Program-made: the position numbers and the translations under genes
Notes under the pieces: generated by a model
What the model was told of the DNA's origin: nothing
What the model saw: the letters and a program-made list of their open reading frames with translations, nothing else
Databases searched by the model: none
In this document: one piece after another, positions 1-7,037 of the stretch
How the letters are laid out: every line of letters starts with the position of its first letter
Numbering within the stretch: position 1 is the first letter of the stretch
Source of the DNA: an uncultured Streptococcus sp.
GTDB taxonomy: Bacteria > Bacillota > Bacilli > Lactobacillales > Streptococcaceae
Assembly: GCA_934229725.1 (NCBI GenBank)
Contig: CAKQDX010000019.1
Location: 1-36,947, forward strand
Length of the DNA: 36,947 nt
Direction: 5' to 3'

Positions 1-47
1 ATTGTTCACCTTCATTATAAGCCGAACTTTCTTTTCTGTCATGAGTT

Positions 48-74
48 AGCAGGCTAAGCCTGCTTAGAGTTTTT
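48..74 (+). terminator. Rho-independent terminator of a gene left of the window
   Basis: A perfect 7-bp inverted repeat (AGCAGGC / GCCTGCT, loop TAA) is followed a few bases later by a run of five T on the plus strand. It probably ends a plus-strand gene lying left of the window. Bases 1-47 stay open in two plus frames but are too short to identify. Confidence 0.55.
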
Positions 75-83
75 GATTGTATA

Positions 84-112
84 AAGAAAAAGCCAGATAA
101 AACTCTGACTTT
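84..112 (-). terminator. Terminator downstream of the thioredoxin-like gene
   Basis: On the minus strand an 8-bp stem (AAGTCAGA / TCTGGCTT, one G-T pair) with a 6-nt loop runs into TTTC and further T. It lies about 90 nt past the stop of the thioredoxin-like gene and probably ends that transcript. Confidence 0.6.
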
Positions 113-163
113 ATAAGCATTACACATAGGCTCGCTTTTTGTAAATGATTGATAATCATATTT

Positions 164-183
164 AAGAAATCAATTGATTTCTT
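164..183. repeat. 20-bp perfect palindrome
   Basis: AAGAAATCAATTGATTTCTT is a perfect 10+10 palindrome, 17 nt past the stop of the thioredoxin-like gene and before its terminator. In RNA it would have no unpaired loop. As DNA it could bind a dimeric regulator, but no target promoter lies next to it. Its role is unknown. Confidence 0.5.
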
Positions 184-200
184 GATAAAAGCACATTCAA

Positions 201-1061
201 TTAGAATATTTTCCCTAGAAAATTTTTAAGAAGAGTTGTCAGGCTCCAAAACACCTGTTTAAGTTGAGACACCACGCTAGTAACTGATGGCTCAGAAATC
301 CTGTTTAAAGACTTATCAGCTTCTTTAATCAGACTTTCAGGTGATGGTTCGGGCAATGGATTCTCTGATTTTGCTGCTTCTTCCCTTACCTCTGACAACT
401 CAGTTTTATCATTTTCACCAGCAAAAACGGCCTGATATATAGCTTGAGCATCTGGTGCACTACCAAGGTAGCCAGAAACCAATTGACCATTTTTAAGATG
501 AATCACACTCGGAGTACCCGGAATTCCCAACTTATCAAATAAAACCTTACGAGAATCACGATCCAAATGATCCAAATCCGTGTTGTAATAAAGGAGTTGA
601 CCATTAATTAAAGTATTAAAATCCTTCAAAACGGGGGAATTTTGGCGGCAATAATAACAGCTTGGCCGACCAATGTACAGAATATGATCACCACCATCTT
701 CAGTTAGCATATTGGTGACGTCGCTGTAAGAGATTTGTGTCACATTTTCAAGATTCTTTTCATAAGTTTCGACCGAAATCTCTTCGGAGCTAACTTTCTC
801 CTCAATCACTTCTGTCTGTTCTGAGTGAGAGAGTGAATTTCCCTTGCTTTCACTACTAGAATCAACCTTCTCAGACACTTGCTCGGAAGCTTTCTCAGAA
901 GAAATCTCTACATTACCTGCTTCACCATTCTCAACAAAATCACTGACTAGTTCGGTAGTCGCCTCCGTAGCATTTAGCTCATCTGCTGAGCCACTAATCA
1001 CCGCTAATTGACAAGCTCCCAAAACGAAGCTTGACATCAAAACAAATTGTATTTTTTTCAT
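201..1061 (-). CDS. Secreted thioredoxin-like bacteriocin accessory protein (Bta/PedC-like)
   Basis: A 286-residue exported protein. The N-terminus has two Lys and a hydrophobic stretch. Cleavage could be by signal peptidase I after SGSA, or at a lipobox-like LGAC; the long hydrophobic run after that Cys favours the former. Residues 30-95 are an acidic Ser/Glu-rich spacer. Residues ~108-215 are a thioredoxin fold with YIGRPSCYYC (CxxC) and the cis-Pro motif GIPGTPS. A second Glu/Ser linker leads to a C-terminal amphipathic, Phe/Leu-rich helix. The IGRP-C-xx-C context is typical of bacteriocin transport accessory proteins, which assist disulfide formation in double-glycine bacteriocins; the role here is inferred. 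It is the last gene behind a ComR-like box (1235-1250), after a 15-codon ORF. The start ATG follows GAGGAGA. Confidence 0.8.
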   Translation of the reverse strand: MKKIQFVLMSSFVLGACQLAVISGSADELNATEATTELVSDFVENGEAGNVEISSEKASEQVSEKVDSSSESKGNSLSHSEQTEVIEEKVSSEEISVETYEKNLENVTQISYSDVTNMLTEDGGDHILYIGRPSCYYCRQNSPVLKDFNTLINGQLLYYNTDLDHLDRDSRKVLFDKLGIPGTPSVIHLKNGQLVSGYLGSAPDAQAIYQAVFAGENDKTELSEVREEAAKSENPLPEPSPESLIKEADKSLNRISEPSVTSVVSQLKQVFWSLTTLLKNFLGKIF

Positions 1062-1095
1062 CTATTCTCCTCTTTTAAAACTGTATTAAATCTTA

Positions 1096-1143
1096 CTACC
1101 TACCCAAAAATAATAAGAAGGGAACCATTACACTGATAACCAT
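1096..1143 (-). CDS. 15-residue hydrophobic micro-ORF MVISVMVPFLLFLGR
   Basis: This very small ORF reads MVISVMVPFLLFLGR and stops at TAG. Its ATG follows AAAGGAG at a good distance (GACGGCT between). It is the first ORF after the box promoter at 1206-1250, about 62 nt past the -10 element, and lies 34 nt upstream of the thioredoxin-like gene. It has no signal-peptide Lys cluster and is almost wholly hydrophobic. It could be a short pheromone precursor, a leader peptide for the next gene, or a remnant bacteriocin. The C-terminal part resembles the hydrophobic Pro-Phe octapeptides sensed by ComR-like regulators. It shares an M-x-I start and an FLG motif with the 32-residue peptide at 11541-11639, which has the same type of promoter. 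Confidence 0.6.
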   Translation of the reverse strand: MVISVMVPFLLFLGR

Positions 1144-1205
1144 AGCCGTCTCCTTTCGTTATTAAAAAATCAAGGCCTTTACAACCTTGCTTAAGCTATG
1201 AATTC

Positions 1206-1250
1206 ATTATATAAGCCAATCCAAAGAAAAAATAGTGACATAAATGTCAC
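1206..1250 (-). promoter_or_regulatory. ComR-type box promoter, copy 1
   Basis: The 16-mer GTGACATAAATGTCAC at 1235-1250 is an inverted repeat (GTGACAT-AA-ATGTCAC on one strand). Reading on the minus strand it is followed by TATTTTTT and then TATAAT (1206-1211), with 23 nt between box and -10 and no -35. A GACA-N4-TGTC core, a T-tract and a -10 are the layout of ComR-activated promoters in streptococci. The outer bases differ from the competence box, so a ComR paralogue may be the activator. The regulator assignment is inference. Confidence 0.75.
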
Positions 1251-1275
1251 CATCCCACTAGAATAATGCAAGACA

Positions 1276-1304
1276 CAAAAAAACTGAGCCAATGAGCTCA
1301 GTCT
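1276..1304 (-). terminator. Terminator of the 71-residue membrane protein gene
   Basis: On the minus strand ACTGAGC-TCATTG-GCTCAGT forms a perfect 7-bp stem followed by six more T. It separates the 1331-1546 gene from the next box promoter. Confidence 0.85.
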
Positions 1305-1330
1305 AAGCTTATAGAGGTAACTAACGAAAA

Positions 1331-1546
1331 TCATCTTTCTTTGTCCTTGCTAGCTTGTCTAAGTGCAAACAAAGAGACAGCCAATGAAAGGGTGGCCCAG
1401 ACAAGGCTATGGTCAATAAAAGCGATGCCTTCTGTAAAGCTTAAAGTAGCGTTCATCATTACAATAAATAGCCATACAACCACAATAACAAGGTTCAACC
1501 CATTAATAAGATATGCCTTTTGTTTATCCATATTTTTCTTCTCCAT
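1331..1546 (-). CDS. Small two-TM membrane protein, possible bacteriocin immunity protein
   Basis: A 71-residue protein starting MEKKNMDKQ. It has two hydrophobic helices (about residues 13-34 and 43-62) and a charged C-terminal tail (RQASKDKER). The ATG at 1546 was chosen over an in-frame ATG 15 nt upstream because GAAAGGA sits correctly before it. The gene is transcribed from the box promoter at 1703-1747 through a leader of about 155 nt and ends at a strong terminator. No family is recognised. Size, topology and control by a pheromone-type box next to a bacteriocin accessory gene suggest an immunity or small effector membrane protein, which is inference. A 15-codon out-of-frame ORF (MSSFERTRYGEEKYG) overlaps the start but has only a weak ribosome binding site. 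Confidence 0.75.
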   Translation of the reverse strand: MEKKNMDKQKAYLINGLNLVIVVVWLFIVMMNATLSFTEGIAFIDHSLVWATLSLAVSLFALRQASKDKER

Positions 1547-1702
1547 ATCTGGTCCTTTCAAAGCTGCTCATTCTAACCCCTGATAACTCTAAAAAAACAG
1601 CTGTTCTTGAGCAATCTTTTAGTTAAGATTTGACGCCGAAAGATACGGCTACTCTCTTATTTTTCTAACCTTTTAAGAGTTAGCTTTACAGGGCTTGCCT
1701 TT

Positions 1703-1747
1703 ATTATAGAACCTCCTGTTTCAAAAAAATAGTGACATAAATGTCAC
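1703..1747 (-). promoter_or_regulatory. ComR-type box promoter, copy 2
   Basis: GTGACATAAATGTCAC at 1732-1747 is identical to copy 1. It is followed on the minus strand by TATTTTTTT and TATAAT (1703-1708), again with exactly 23 nt between. It drives the 71-residue membrane protein. The leader from here to 1546 is unusually long and carries a small GCCG/CGGC hairpin. No peptide ORF with an ATG and a good ribosome binding site is visible early in it, unlike the other two box promoters. Confidence 0.75.
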
Positions 1748-1760
1748 CATAATCAGACAT

Positions 1761-1790
1761 GAAAAGGACCAATCTCTATAAGACTTGTCC
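1761..1790 (-). terminator. Terminator overlapping the end of the 80-residue gene
   Basis: An imperfect stem GGACAAGTCT / AGATTGGTCC (one mismatch and one G-T pair) is followed by TTTTC on the minus strand. The stop codon of the 1776-2018 gene lies inside it. It insulates that gene from the box promoter just downstream. Confidence 0.55.
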
Positions 1791-2018
1791 TAAAATGTGT
1801 TTATTTTTACGGTGCCTCATAATAAGCAACAAAATCATTTCAAAAAGGAGGAAACTAACATAAATACCTATAACATAAAGCAAGGTTTCCCATTTATCCA
1901 TAACTGATTGAAAATGACCATGATGGTCTACTGTGCGAATACTGATTAAGAGACAAAGATCCAAGAATAGAGCGAAAAGAATACCGTTAAATCCTATGAA
2001 AAAACGTTTTTTAACCAT
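1776..2018 (-). CDS. Small two-TM membrane protein
   Basis: An 80-residue protein starting MVKKRFFIGFNG. It has two hydrophobic segments (about residues 8-27 and 45-66), a polar loop rich in His and Asp (TVDHHGHFQ), and a basic C-terminal tail (MRHRKNKH). The ATG at 2018 follows CAGGAGTCGCATT, a reasonable ribosome binding site. Family unknown. It sits between uvrA and the box-controlled genes and has its own terminator, so it is probably a separate transcript. No clear promoter was found, although TATTCT lies about 40 nt upstream. The neighbourhood suggests a bacteriocin immunity-like role, but nothing in the sequence proves it. Confidence 0.7.
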   Translation of the reverse strand: MVKKRFFIGFNGILFALFLDLCLLISIRTVDHHGHFQSVMDKWETLLYVIGIYVSFLLFEMILLLIMRHRKNKHILGQVL

Positions 2019-2082
2019 AATGCGACTCCTGTATGTTTTTTCTTAAGCATAGAATAGCAAACCCATCTTAAACAAGTCTAAA

Positions 2083-2106
2083 GCAAAAAAGACTCAGAGA
2101 GCCTTC
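2083..2106 (-). terminator. uvrA terminator
   Basis: On the minus strand AAGGCTC-TCT-GAGTCTT forms a 7-bp stem (one G-T pair) followed by TTTT, directly after the uvrA stop. Confidence 0.75.
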
Positions 2107-2111
2107 TTCTT

Positions 2112-4937
2112 TTATTTCAATTTTTCTTTCAAATACTGTCCTGTGTAGCTTTCTGGAACAGCTGCTACTTCTTCGGGGGTACCTGTAGCTACGATGGTAC
2201 CGCCACCAACACCGCCTTCAGGACCCAAATCAATGATATGGTCTGCGGTCTTGATAACATCCAGATTGTGCTCAATCACGAGAACAGTGTTACCATCATC
2301 CGCAAAACGCTCAAGCACCTTCAAGAGACGTGCGATATCATCGGTATGGAGACCCGTCGTAGGTTCATCTAAAATGTAGAAAGACTTCCCAGTAGAGCGC
2401 TTGTGCAACTCACTAGCCAGCTTCATACGTTGAGCCTCACCACCTGAGAGAGTTGTTGCTGGTTGTCCCAAAGTGACATAACCAAGCCCAACGTCCTTGA
2501 TGGTCTGCACCTTACGAGCAATCTTAGGAATAGCCGCAAAGAAATCAACCGCATCATCAACTGTCATATCCAGAATTTCAGCGATATTTTTTCCCTTATA
2601 ACGAACCTCTAAGGTCTCAGAATTATAGCGTGTGCCATGGCAAACCTCACAAGGGACATAAACATCAGGCAAGAAATGCATCTCAATCTTGATAATACCA
2701 TCACCTGAGCAGGCTTCACAACGGCCACCCTTGACATTGAAAGAGAAGCGCCCCTTCTTGTAACCACGAATCTTGGCCTCATTGGTTTGAGCAAAAAGAT
2801 CACGAATATCATCAAAGACGCCTGTATAAGTCGCTGGATTAGAACGAGGTGTACGGCCAATTGGACTTTGGTCAATATCAATCAAGCGCTCGATATGCTC
2901 GATGCCAGTCACCGATTTGTGTTTCCCAGGTTTCTCACTATTTCGATTCAACTCTTGGGCAATCTTTTTCTTGAGAATACCATTAACCAAGGTCGATTTT
3001 CCTGAACCAGAAACACCTGTGACTGCAATCAACTTTCCAAGTGGAAACTTGACAGATACATTCTTAAGGTTATTTTCACTGGCACCCTTAACCTCAATAA
3101 AACGACCATTACCTACACGACGTTCCGTCGGTACAGGAATTGATTTAGCACCTGACAAATATTGCCCAGTAATTGACTTCTTGTTTTTAGCCACTTCCTC
3201 TGGGGTTCCCGAAGCCATGATTTGCCCACCAAAGGCACCAGCACCAGGACCAACGTCAATGAGCCAGTCGGCTTCACGCATGGTATCTTCATCGTGCTCT
3301 ACCACAATCAAGGTATTGCCCAAGTCACGCATCTTTTTAAGACTTGAAATCAAACGGTCATTATCACGCTGATGAAGCCCGATAGAAGGTTCATCCAAAA
3401 CGTAAAGAACGCCAGAAAGGTTAGAACCAATCTGTGTCGCCAAACGGATACGTTGGCTCTCACCACCTGAGAGGGTACCAGCCATACGAGAGAGGGTCAA
3501 GTAATTAAGGCCGACATTATTTAGGAAGGTCAAACGATCCTTGATTTCCTTGATAATTGGACGGGCAATCATTCCTTCATTTTCACCCAATTCCAGACTA
3601 TCGATTTCCTCAAGATGATCAGAGATAGACAAATCAGAGATTTGACCAATATTTAGGCCATTCTCACCACCAACACGAACTGAGAGTGCTGCTTCGTTAA
3701 GACGATAGCCATGACAAGTTGGACATGACAGCTCATTCATATAACCTCGCATAACATTACGAGTGAAATCACTATTGGTCTCGTGGTAGCGACGATTGAT
3801 ATTAGTCACAACCCCTTCAAAAGGAATGTCAATATCACGCACCCCACCAAAATCATTAACATAATGGAAATGGAATTCACGATCTCCAGACCCATAGAGA
3901 ATCAAATCTTGTTCTTCTTTTTTCAGGTTTTCAAATGGCGTATCCATATCCACGCCAAACTGATCCATGGCTTGCTCAAGCATGGCTGGATAATAGTTGG
4001 ATGAAATCGGGTTCCAAGGCACCAGAGCACCTTCACGCAAGGTCTTACTAGCATCAGGAATGACCAAATCCATATCAACTTCCAGTTTATTGCCCAAACC
4101 ATCACAGGTCGGACAAGAACCAAATGGCGCATTAAATGAAAAGAGACGAGGCTCTAACTCAGGAACTGTGAAGCCACAAACCGGACAAGAATAATGTTCA
4201 GAGTAGAGCAATTCGTTATCATTCATAGTATCTACAATCAAGTAGCCATCCGCTAATCGCAACGCTGCTTCTACTGAATCAAAGAGACGGCTACGGATAC
4301 CATCCTTATTGACCAAGCGGTCCACAACCACTTCGATATTATGCATCTTAGACTTAGATAATTCAGGAACTTCCGTCACATCGTAAATCTCACCGTCTAC
4401 ACGAACACGAACATACCCATCCTTTTGCACACGCTCAAAAATGGACTTGTGTTGCCCCTTTCGACGACGAACAATCGGCGCCAAAATCTGCATACGTGTC
4501 CGTTCAGGAAGGGCTAAAACCTCATCTACAATCTGTTCCACAGAAGATGACTGAATAGCTCCGTGACCATTTGGACAATAGGGAACACCCACACGAGCAT
4601 ATAGAAGACGAAGATAGTCATTAATCTCCGTTGCTGTCCCTACAGTTGATCGAGGGTTCTTACTCGTTGTCTTCTGGTCAATGGAGATGGCAGGACTAAG
4701 CCCGTCAATCGAATCCACATCAGGTTTCTCCATATTTCCCAAAAACTGACGGGCATAAGCTGAAAGACTCTCCACATAACGGCGCTGCCCCTCTGCATAA
4801 ATGGTATCAAAAGCCAAGGAAGACTTACCAGACCCCGACAACCCCGTCACGACGACGAGTTTGTCACGAGGAATCTCCACATCAATATTTTTTAAATTGT
4901 GAGCTCTTGCTCCATGAATCACTAACTTATCTTGCAT
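2112..4937 (-). CDS. uvrA: UvrABC excinuclease subunit A
   Basis: A 941-residue protein of normal UvrA length. UvrA is the DNA-damage recognition ATPase of nucleotide excision repair: it dimerises and loads UvrB on lesions in the cytoplasm. Visible features are an N-terminal Walker A (GLSGSGKSSLAFD), zinc-finger cysteines (CPVCGF with a later CPTC pair, and CEACSGDG with CEVCHG), two ABC signatures (LSGGESQRIRLA, LSGGEAQRMKLA), a second Walker A (GVSGSGKSTLVN) and Walker B segments ending DEPSIGLH and DEPTTGLH. The start is uncertain. ATG 4937 gives the usual MQDKL start but its GAGG is 13 nt away. An in-frame TTG at 4946 is closer to the same GAGG. The gene has its own upstream -10 and a terminator. 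Confidence 0.97.
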   Translation of the reverse strand: MQDKLVIHGARAHNLKNIDVEIPRDKLVVVTGLSGSGKSSLAFDTIYAEGQRRYVESLSAYARQFLGNMEKPDVDSIDGLSPAISIDQKTTSKNPRSTVGTATEINDYLRLLYARVGVPYCPNGHGAIQSSSVEQIVDEVLALPERTRMQILAPIVRRRKGQHKSIFERVQKDGYVRVRVDGEIYDVTEVPELSKSKMHNIEVVVDRLVNKDGIRSRLFDSVEAALRLADGYLIVDTMNDNELLYSEHYSCPVCGFTVPELEPRLFSFNAPFGSCPTCDGLGNKLEVDMDLVIPDASKTLREGALVPWNPISSNYYPAMLEQAMDQFGVDMDTPFENLKKEEQDLILYGSGDREFHFHYVNDFGGVRDIDIPFEGVVTNINRRYHETNSDFTRNVMRGYMNELSCPTCHGYRLNEAALSVRVGGENGLNIGQISDLSISDHLEEIDSLELGENEGMIARPIIKEIKDRLTFLNNVGLNYLTLSRMAGTLSGGESQRIRLATQIGSNLSGVLYVLDEPSIGLHQRDNDRLISSLKKMRDLGNTLIVVEHDEDTMREADWLIDVGPGAGAFGGQIMASGTPEEVAKNKKSITGQYLSGAKSIPVPTERRVGNGRFIEVKGASENNLKNVSVKFPLGKLIAVTGVSGSGKSTLVNGILKKKIAQELNRNSEKPGKHKSVTGIEHIERLIDIDQSPIGRTPRSNPATYTGVFDDIRDLFAQTNEAKIRGYKKGRFSFNVKGGRCEACSGDGIIKIEMHFLPDVYVPCEVCHGTRYNSETLEVRYKGKNIAEILDMTVDDAVDFFAAIPKIARKVQTIKDVGLGYVTLGQPATTLSGGEAQRMKLASELHKRSTGKSFYILDEPTTGLHTDDIARLLKVLERFADDGNTVLVIEHNLDVIKTADHIIDLGPEGGVGGGTIVATGTPEEVAAVPESYTGQYLKEKLK

Positions 4938-5019
4938 ATTTTTCAAGAGGCCTCAGCCCTAAAGCCGCTGCCACTCCTTTCTACAGACGGATGGAAACGC
5001 CATCCCGACTTTCTCTCAT

Positions 5020-5028
5020 ATTATAACA
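5020..5028 (-). promoter_or_regulatory. Candidate uvrA promoter (extended -10)
   Basis: On the minus strand TGTTATAAT is an extended -10 (TGnTATAAT) about 80 nt before uvrA, with no clear -35. The leader contains a GGATGG-CGTTT-CCATCC hairpin. Confidence 0.45.
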
Positions 5029-5068
5029 AAATTTCAATTTATCCAGCCCAAAAATGTTTCAAATGTAG

Positions 5069-5074
5069 TATAAT
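5069..5074 (+). promoter_or_regulatory. Candidate corA -10 element and long leader
   Basis: TATAAT lies about 165 nt before the corA start, without an obvious -35. The leader between has an imperfect hairpin (AGATAAG with CTTATTTATCT, 5127-5149) followed by GACTTTTTC, which could attenuate transcription. I do not recognise a known magnesium riboswitch in it. Confidence 0.35.
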
Positions 5075-5240
5075 GGTTGAGTATGTAAAAAAGGCAAAGA
5101 ACATCGTCTCTAGGCCTCAATTGACATCACTAAAAAGATAAGTGCTGCTTATTTATCTGACTTTTTCTGGTCCAAGGACAGACAAGACATTTTCAGCTAA
5201 AAATGCCAACACTTAACGAATGACAAAGGAGGGGTTCCCA

Positions 5241-6185
5241 TTGAAACAAATGTTCTTATCCACTGGAAAAGAATTCAAAGAAATTGAGACATTCGAGCCA
5301 GGTGCTTGGATTCATTTGGTAAACCCTTCCCAGGAAGAGGCCATGAAGGTCGCTGAACGTTTTGACATTGATATTCAAGACCTCCGCGCCCCTCTGGACG
5401 TAGAAGAAACATCACGTATCGATGTCGAAGACGACTATACCTTGATTCTGGTCGACGTTCCAACCCAGGAAGAGCGTAATAACAAAAGCTACTACGTCAC
5501 CATTCCCTTGGGTATTATCGTTACAGATGAAGTTGTCGTTACCACCTGTCTTGAGGACATCAGTCTCATGGATAATTTCCTCAATCACCGTGTGCGCAAC
5601 TTCTACACCTTCATGAAGACACGCTTTGTCTTTCAGATTCTTTACCGCAATGCCCAACTATACCTAACTGCCCTACGTTCTATCGACCGTCAGAGCGATA
5701 AATTGGAAGCTCAGTTGGAAAATGCGACTAGAAACGAGCATCTGATTGACATGATGGAATTGGAAAAATCCATTGTCTATCTAAAAGCCTCACTTAAGAT
5801 GAATGAACGAATTGTCAAAAAGCTAACAGGTAACGCCTCTAGCTTGAAAAAATACATCGAGGACGAAGACCTCTTGGAAGACACCTTGGTCGAAACCCAA
5901 CAGGCCATTGAGATGGCAGGCATCTATGAAAATGTCTTGAATGCCATGGCCGAAACTTCTGCCTCTATCATTGGCAATAACCAGAACACTATCATGAAAA
6001 CACTGGCTCTTATGACGATGGCTCTGGACATCCCAACCGTTATCTTCTCCGCTTACGGTATGAACTTTAAAAACAATTCTATGCCCCTAAACGATTTAGA
6101 TAACGCCTTTTGGGTCATCTTCTTCATGGCAGCCCTCGGGTCATCCTGCGTTGTTATCTACTTTATCAGGAAAAAATGGTTCTAA
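5241..6185 (+). CDS. corA: CorA-family divalent cation (Mg2+) transporter
   Basis: A 314-residue CorA/2-TM-GxN protein. CorA pentamers form Mg2+-gated channels in the cytoplasmic membrane. The first ~250 residues form the cytosolic domain, with a long helical segment between residues 130 and 250. The C-terminus has the pore signature YGMNF (GMN), a periplasmic loop with Asn-Asn and Asp residues, a second TM helix, and the basic end RKKWF. The start is TTG at 5241, because AAAGGAGG ends 8 nt before it; the upstream in-frame ATG at 5220 overlaps that ribosome binding site. It is followed 69 nt later by a DUF1129-type membrane protein. Confidence 0.92.
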   Translation: MKQMFLSTGKEFKEIETFEPGAWIHLVNPSQEEAMKVAERFDIDIQDLRAPLDVEETSRIDVEDDYTLILVDVPTQEERNNKSYYVTIPLGIIVTDEVVVTTCLEDISLMDNFLNHRVRNFYTFMKTRFVFQILYRNAQLYLTALRSIDRQSDKLEAQLENATRNEHLIDMMELEKSIVYLKASLKMNERIVKKLTGNASSLKKYIEDEDLLEDTLVETQQAIEMAGIYENVLNAMAETSASIIGNNQNTIMKTLALMTMALDIPTVIFSAYGMNFKNNSMPLNDLDNAFWVIFFMAALGSSCVVIYFIRKKWF

Positions 6186-6254
6186 CATAGAACCTCTTCT
6201 TTTCCCTAAACTGCTAAACTAAAAAATTAATACTATTTATCGAAAGGTCATCTC

Positions 6255-6926
6255 ATGGACATCCAAAAACTCACCAAGAAAAACCAAGAATTCATCCATA
6301 TCGCAACCAATCAGCTTATCAAAGACGGTAAGTCAGACCAAGAAATCAAAGACATCCTTGGCAATGTCATTCCTGAACTCCTTGAAAATCAGAAAAAAGG
6401 AATCACAGGACGCAGTCTCCTTGGTGCTCCAACGGTCTGGGCAGCTAGTTTCTCTCCTGAAAAACATCCACAACCTAACTCAGACAAGACCAGCAAAGAA
6501 GTCCCAGAAACAGACAAAACACCTTGGAAGATGTGGCTTGATACCTCACTTTTCCTTCTCGCCATTGTTGCCATCATGAATGCAGTCTTTGGTTTTTCTG
6601 GTACGCAAACAAGCTACGGCCTCACAACTCTTCTATCCGTATCATTCATCGGTGGTCTAGCTATGTATACCCCTTACCACTATATTTACCGCCACAGTAA
6701 CAAACCAAAAGAAGAACGTCCAAAATGGTGGTTCAGCATGACCATCATCACACTTTCTTTCATCGCATGGTTTGCTCTCTTCAGCCTTACGGCACTTCTT
6801 CCTAGCTATCTCAATCCAGGACTGTCACCAATTGTCGTTCTCATCATTGGTATTGTCGCAGGTGTTGCTAAATATTTCTTCAAACGTCGCTACAACGTCC
6901 AAAGCACTTACGCACCTGCATCTTAA
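6255..6926 (+). CDS. DUF1129-type membrane protein
   Basis: A 223-residue membrane protein. Residues 1-50 are a soluble helical region (KNQEFIHIATNQL, then a Lys/Glu-rich stretch) typical of the DUF1129 family as I know it from streptococci and lactobacilli. A polar linker (residues 65-92) leads to four hydrophobic segments at about 95-112, 124-140, 160-183 and 190-208, then a basic tail (FFKRRYN). The ATG follows GAAAGGT at a suitable distance. It lies directly downstream of corA with no terminator seen between them, so they are probably co-transcribed. Molecular function is not known. The family call is by recognition, not by search. Confidence 0.8.
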   Translation: MDIQKLTKKNQEFIHIATNQLIKDGKSDQEIKDILGNVIPELLENQKKGITGRSLLGAPTVWAASFSPEKHPQPNSDKTSKEVPETDKTPWKMWLDTSLFLLAIVAIMNAVFGFSGTQTSYGLTTLLSVSFIGGLAMYTPYHYIYRHSNKPKEERPKWWFSMTIITLSFIAWFALFSLTALLPSYLNPGLSPIVVLIIGIVAGVAKYFFKRRYNVQSTYAPAS

Positions 6927-6936
6927 GCAGTATTTA

Positions 6937-6959
6937 AGCACCCTGAGGGGTGTCTTTTT
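6937..6959 (+). terminator. Terminator after the DUF1129-type gene
   Basis: CACCC-TGAG-GGGTG followed by TCTTTTTG on the plus strand, 12 nt past the stop codon. Confidence 0.75.
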
Positions 6960-6971
6960 GTACCAGAAATC

Positions 6972-7001
6972 TTGACACAGTTGGCTCTTCTATACTAAAA
7001 T
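6972..7001 (+). promoter_or_regulatory. Promoter of the 294-residue lipoprotein gene
   Basis: TTGACA (6972-6977) and TAAAAT (6996-7001) are separated by 18 nt. Together with the ATG at 7038 this leaves a short leader containing AAAGAAAG. Confidence 0.65.
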
Positions 7002-7037
7002 ATTAAAGCTAACAGACAAAAGAAAGAACCCCAATAA

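Noticed and set aside
1521..1564. 15-codon ORF MSSFERTRYGEEKYG overlapping the start of the 71-residue gene as a third box-controlled micro-ORF
   Set aside because: Only a weak AGGGG site, hydrophilic unlike the other two, and it overlaps the ribosome binding site of the 71-residue gene. Mentioned under that gene only.
1341..1583. 80-codon plus-strand ORF antisense to the 71-residue membrane protein
   Set aside because: No ribosome binding site or promoter on that strand; the minus-strand gene has both plus a terminator.
4932..5141. 69-codon plus-strand ORF upstream of corA
   Set aside because: It overlaps the uvrA start antisense, lacks a ribosome binding site, and spans both divergent promoters.
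5075..5240. Magnesium riboswitch in the corA leader
   Set aside because: The leader is long and has a hairpin, but I could not match the conserved M-box elements, so it is left as an unassigned leader.
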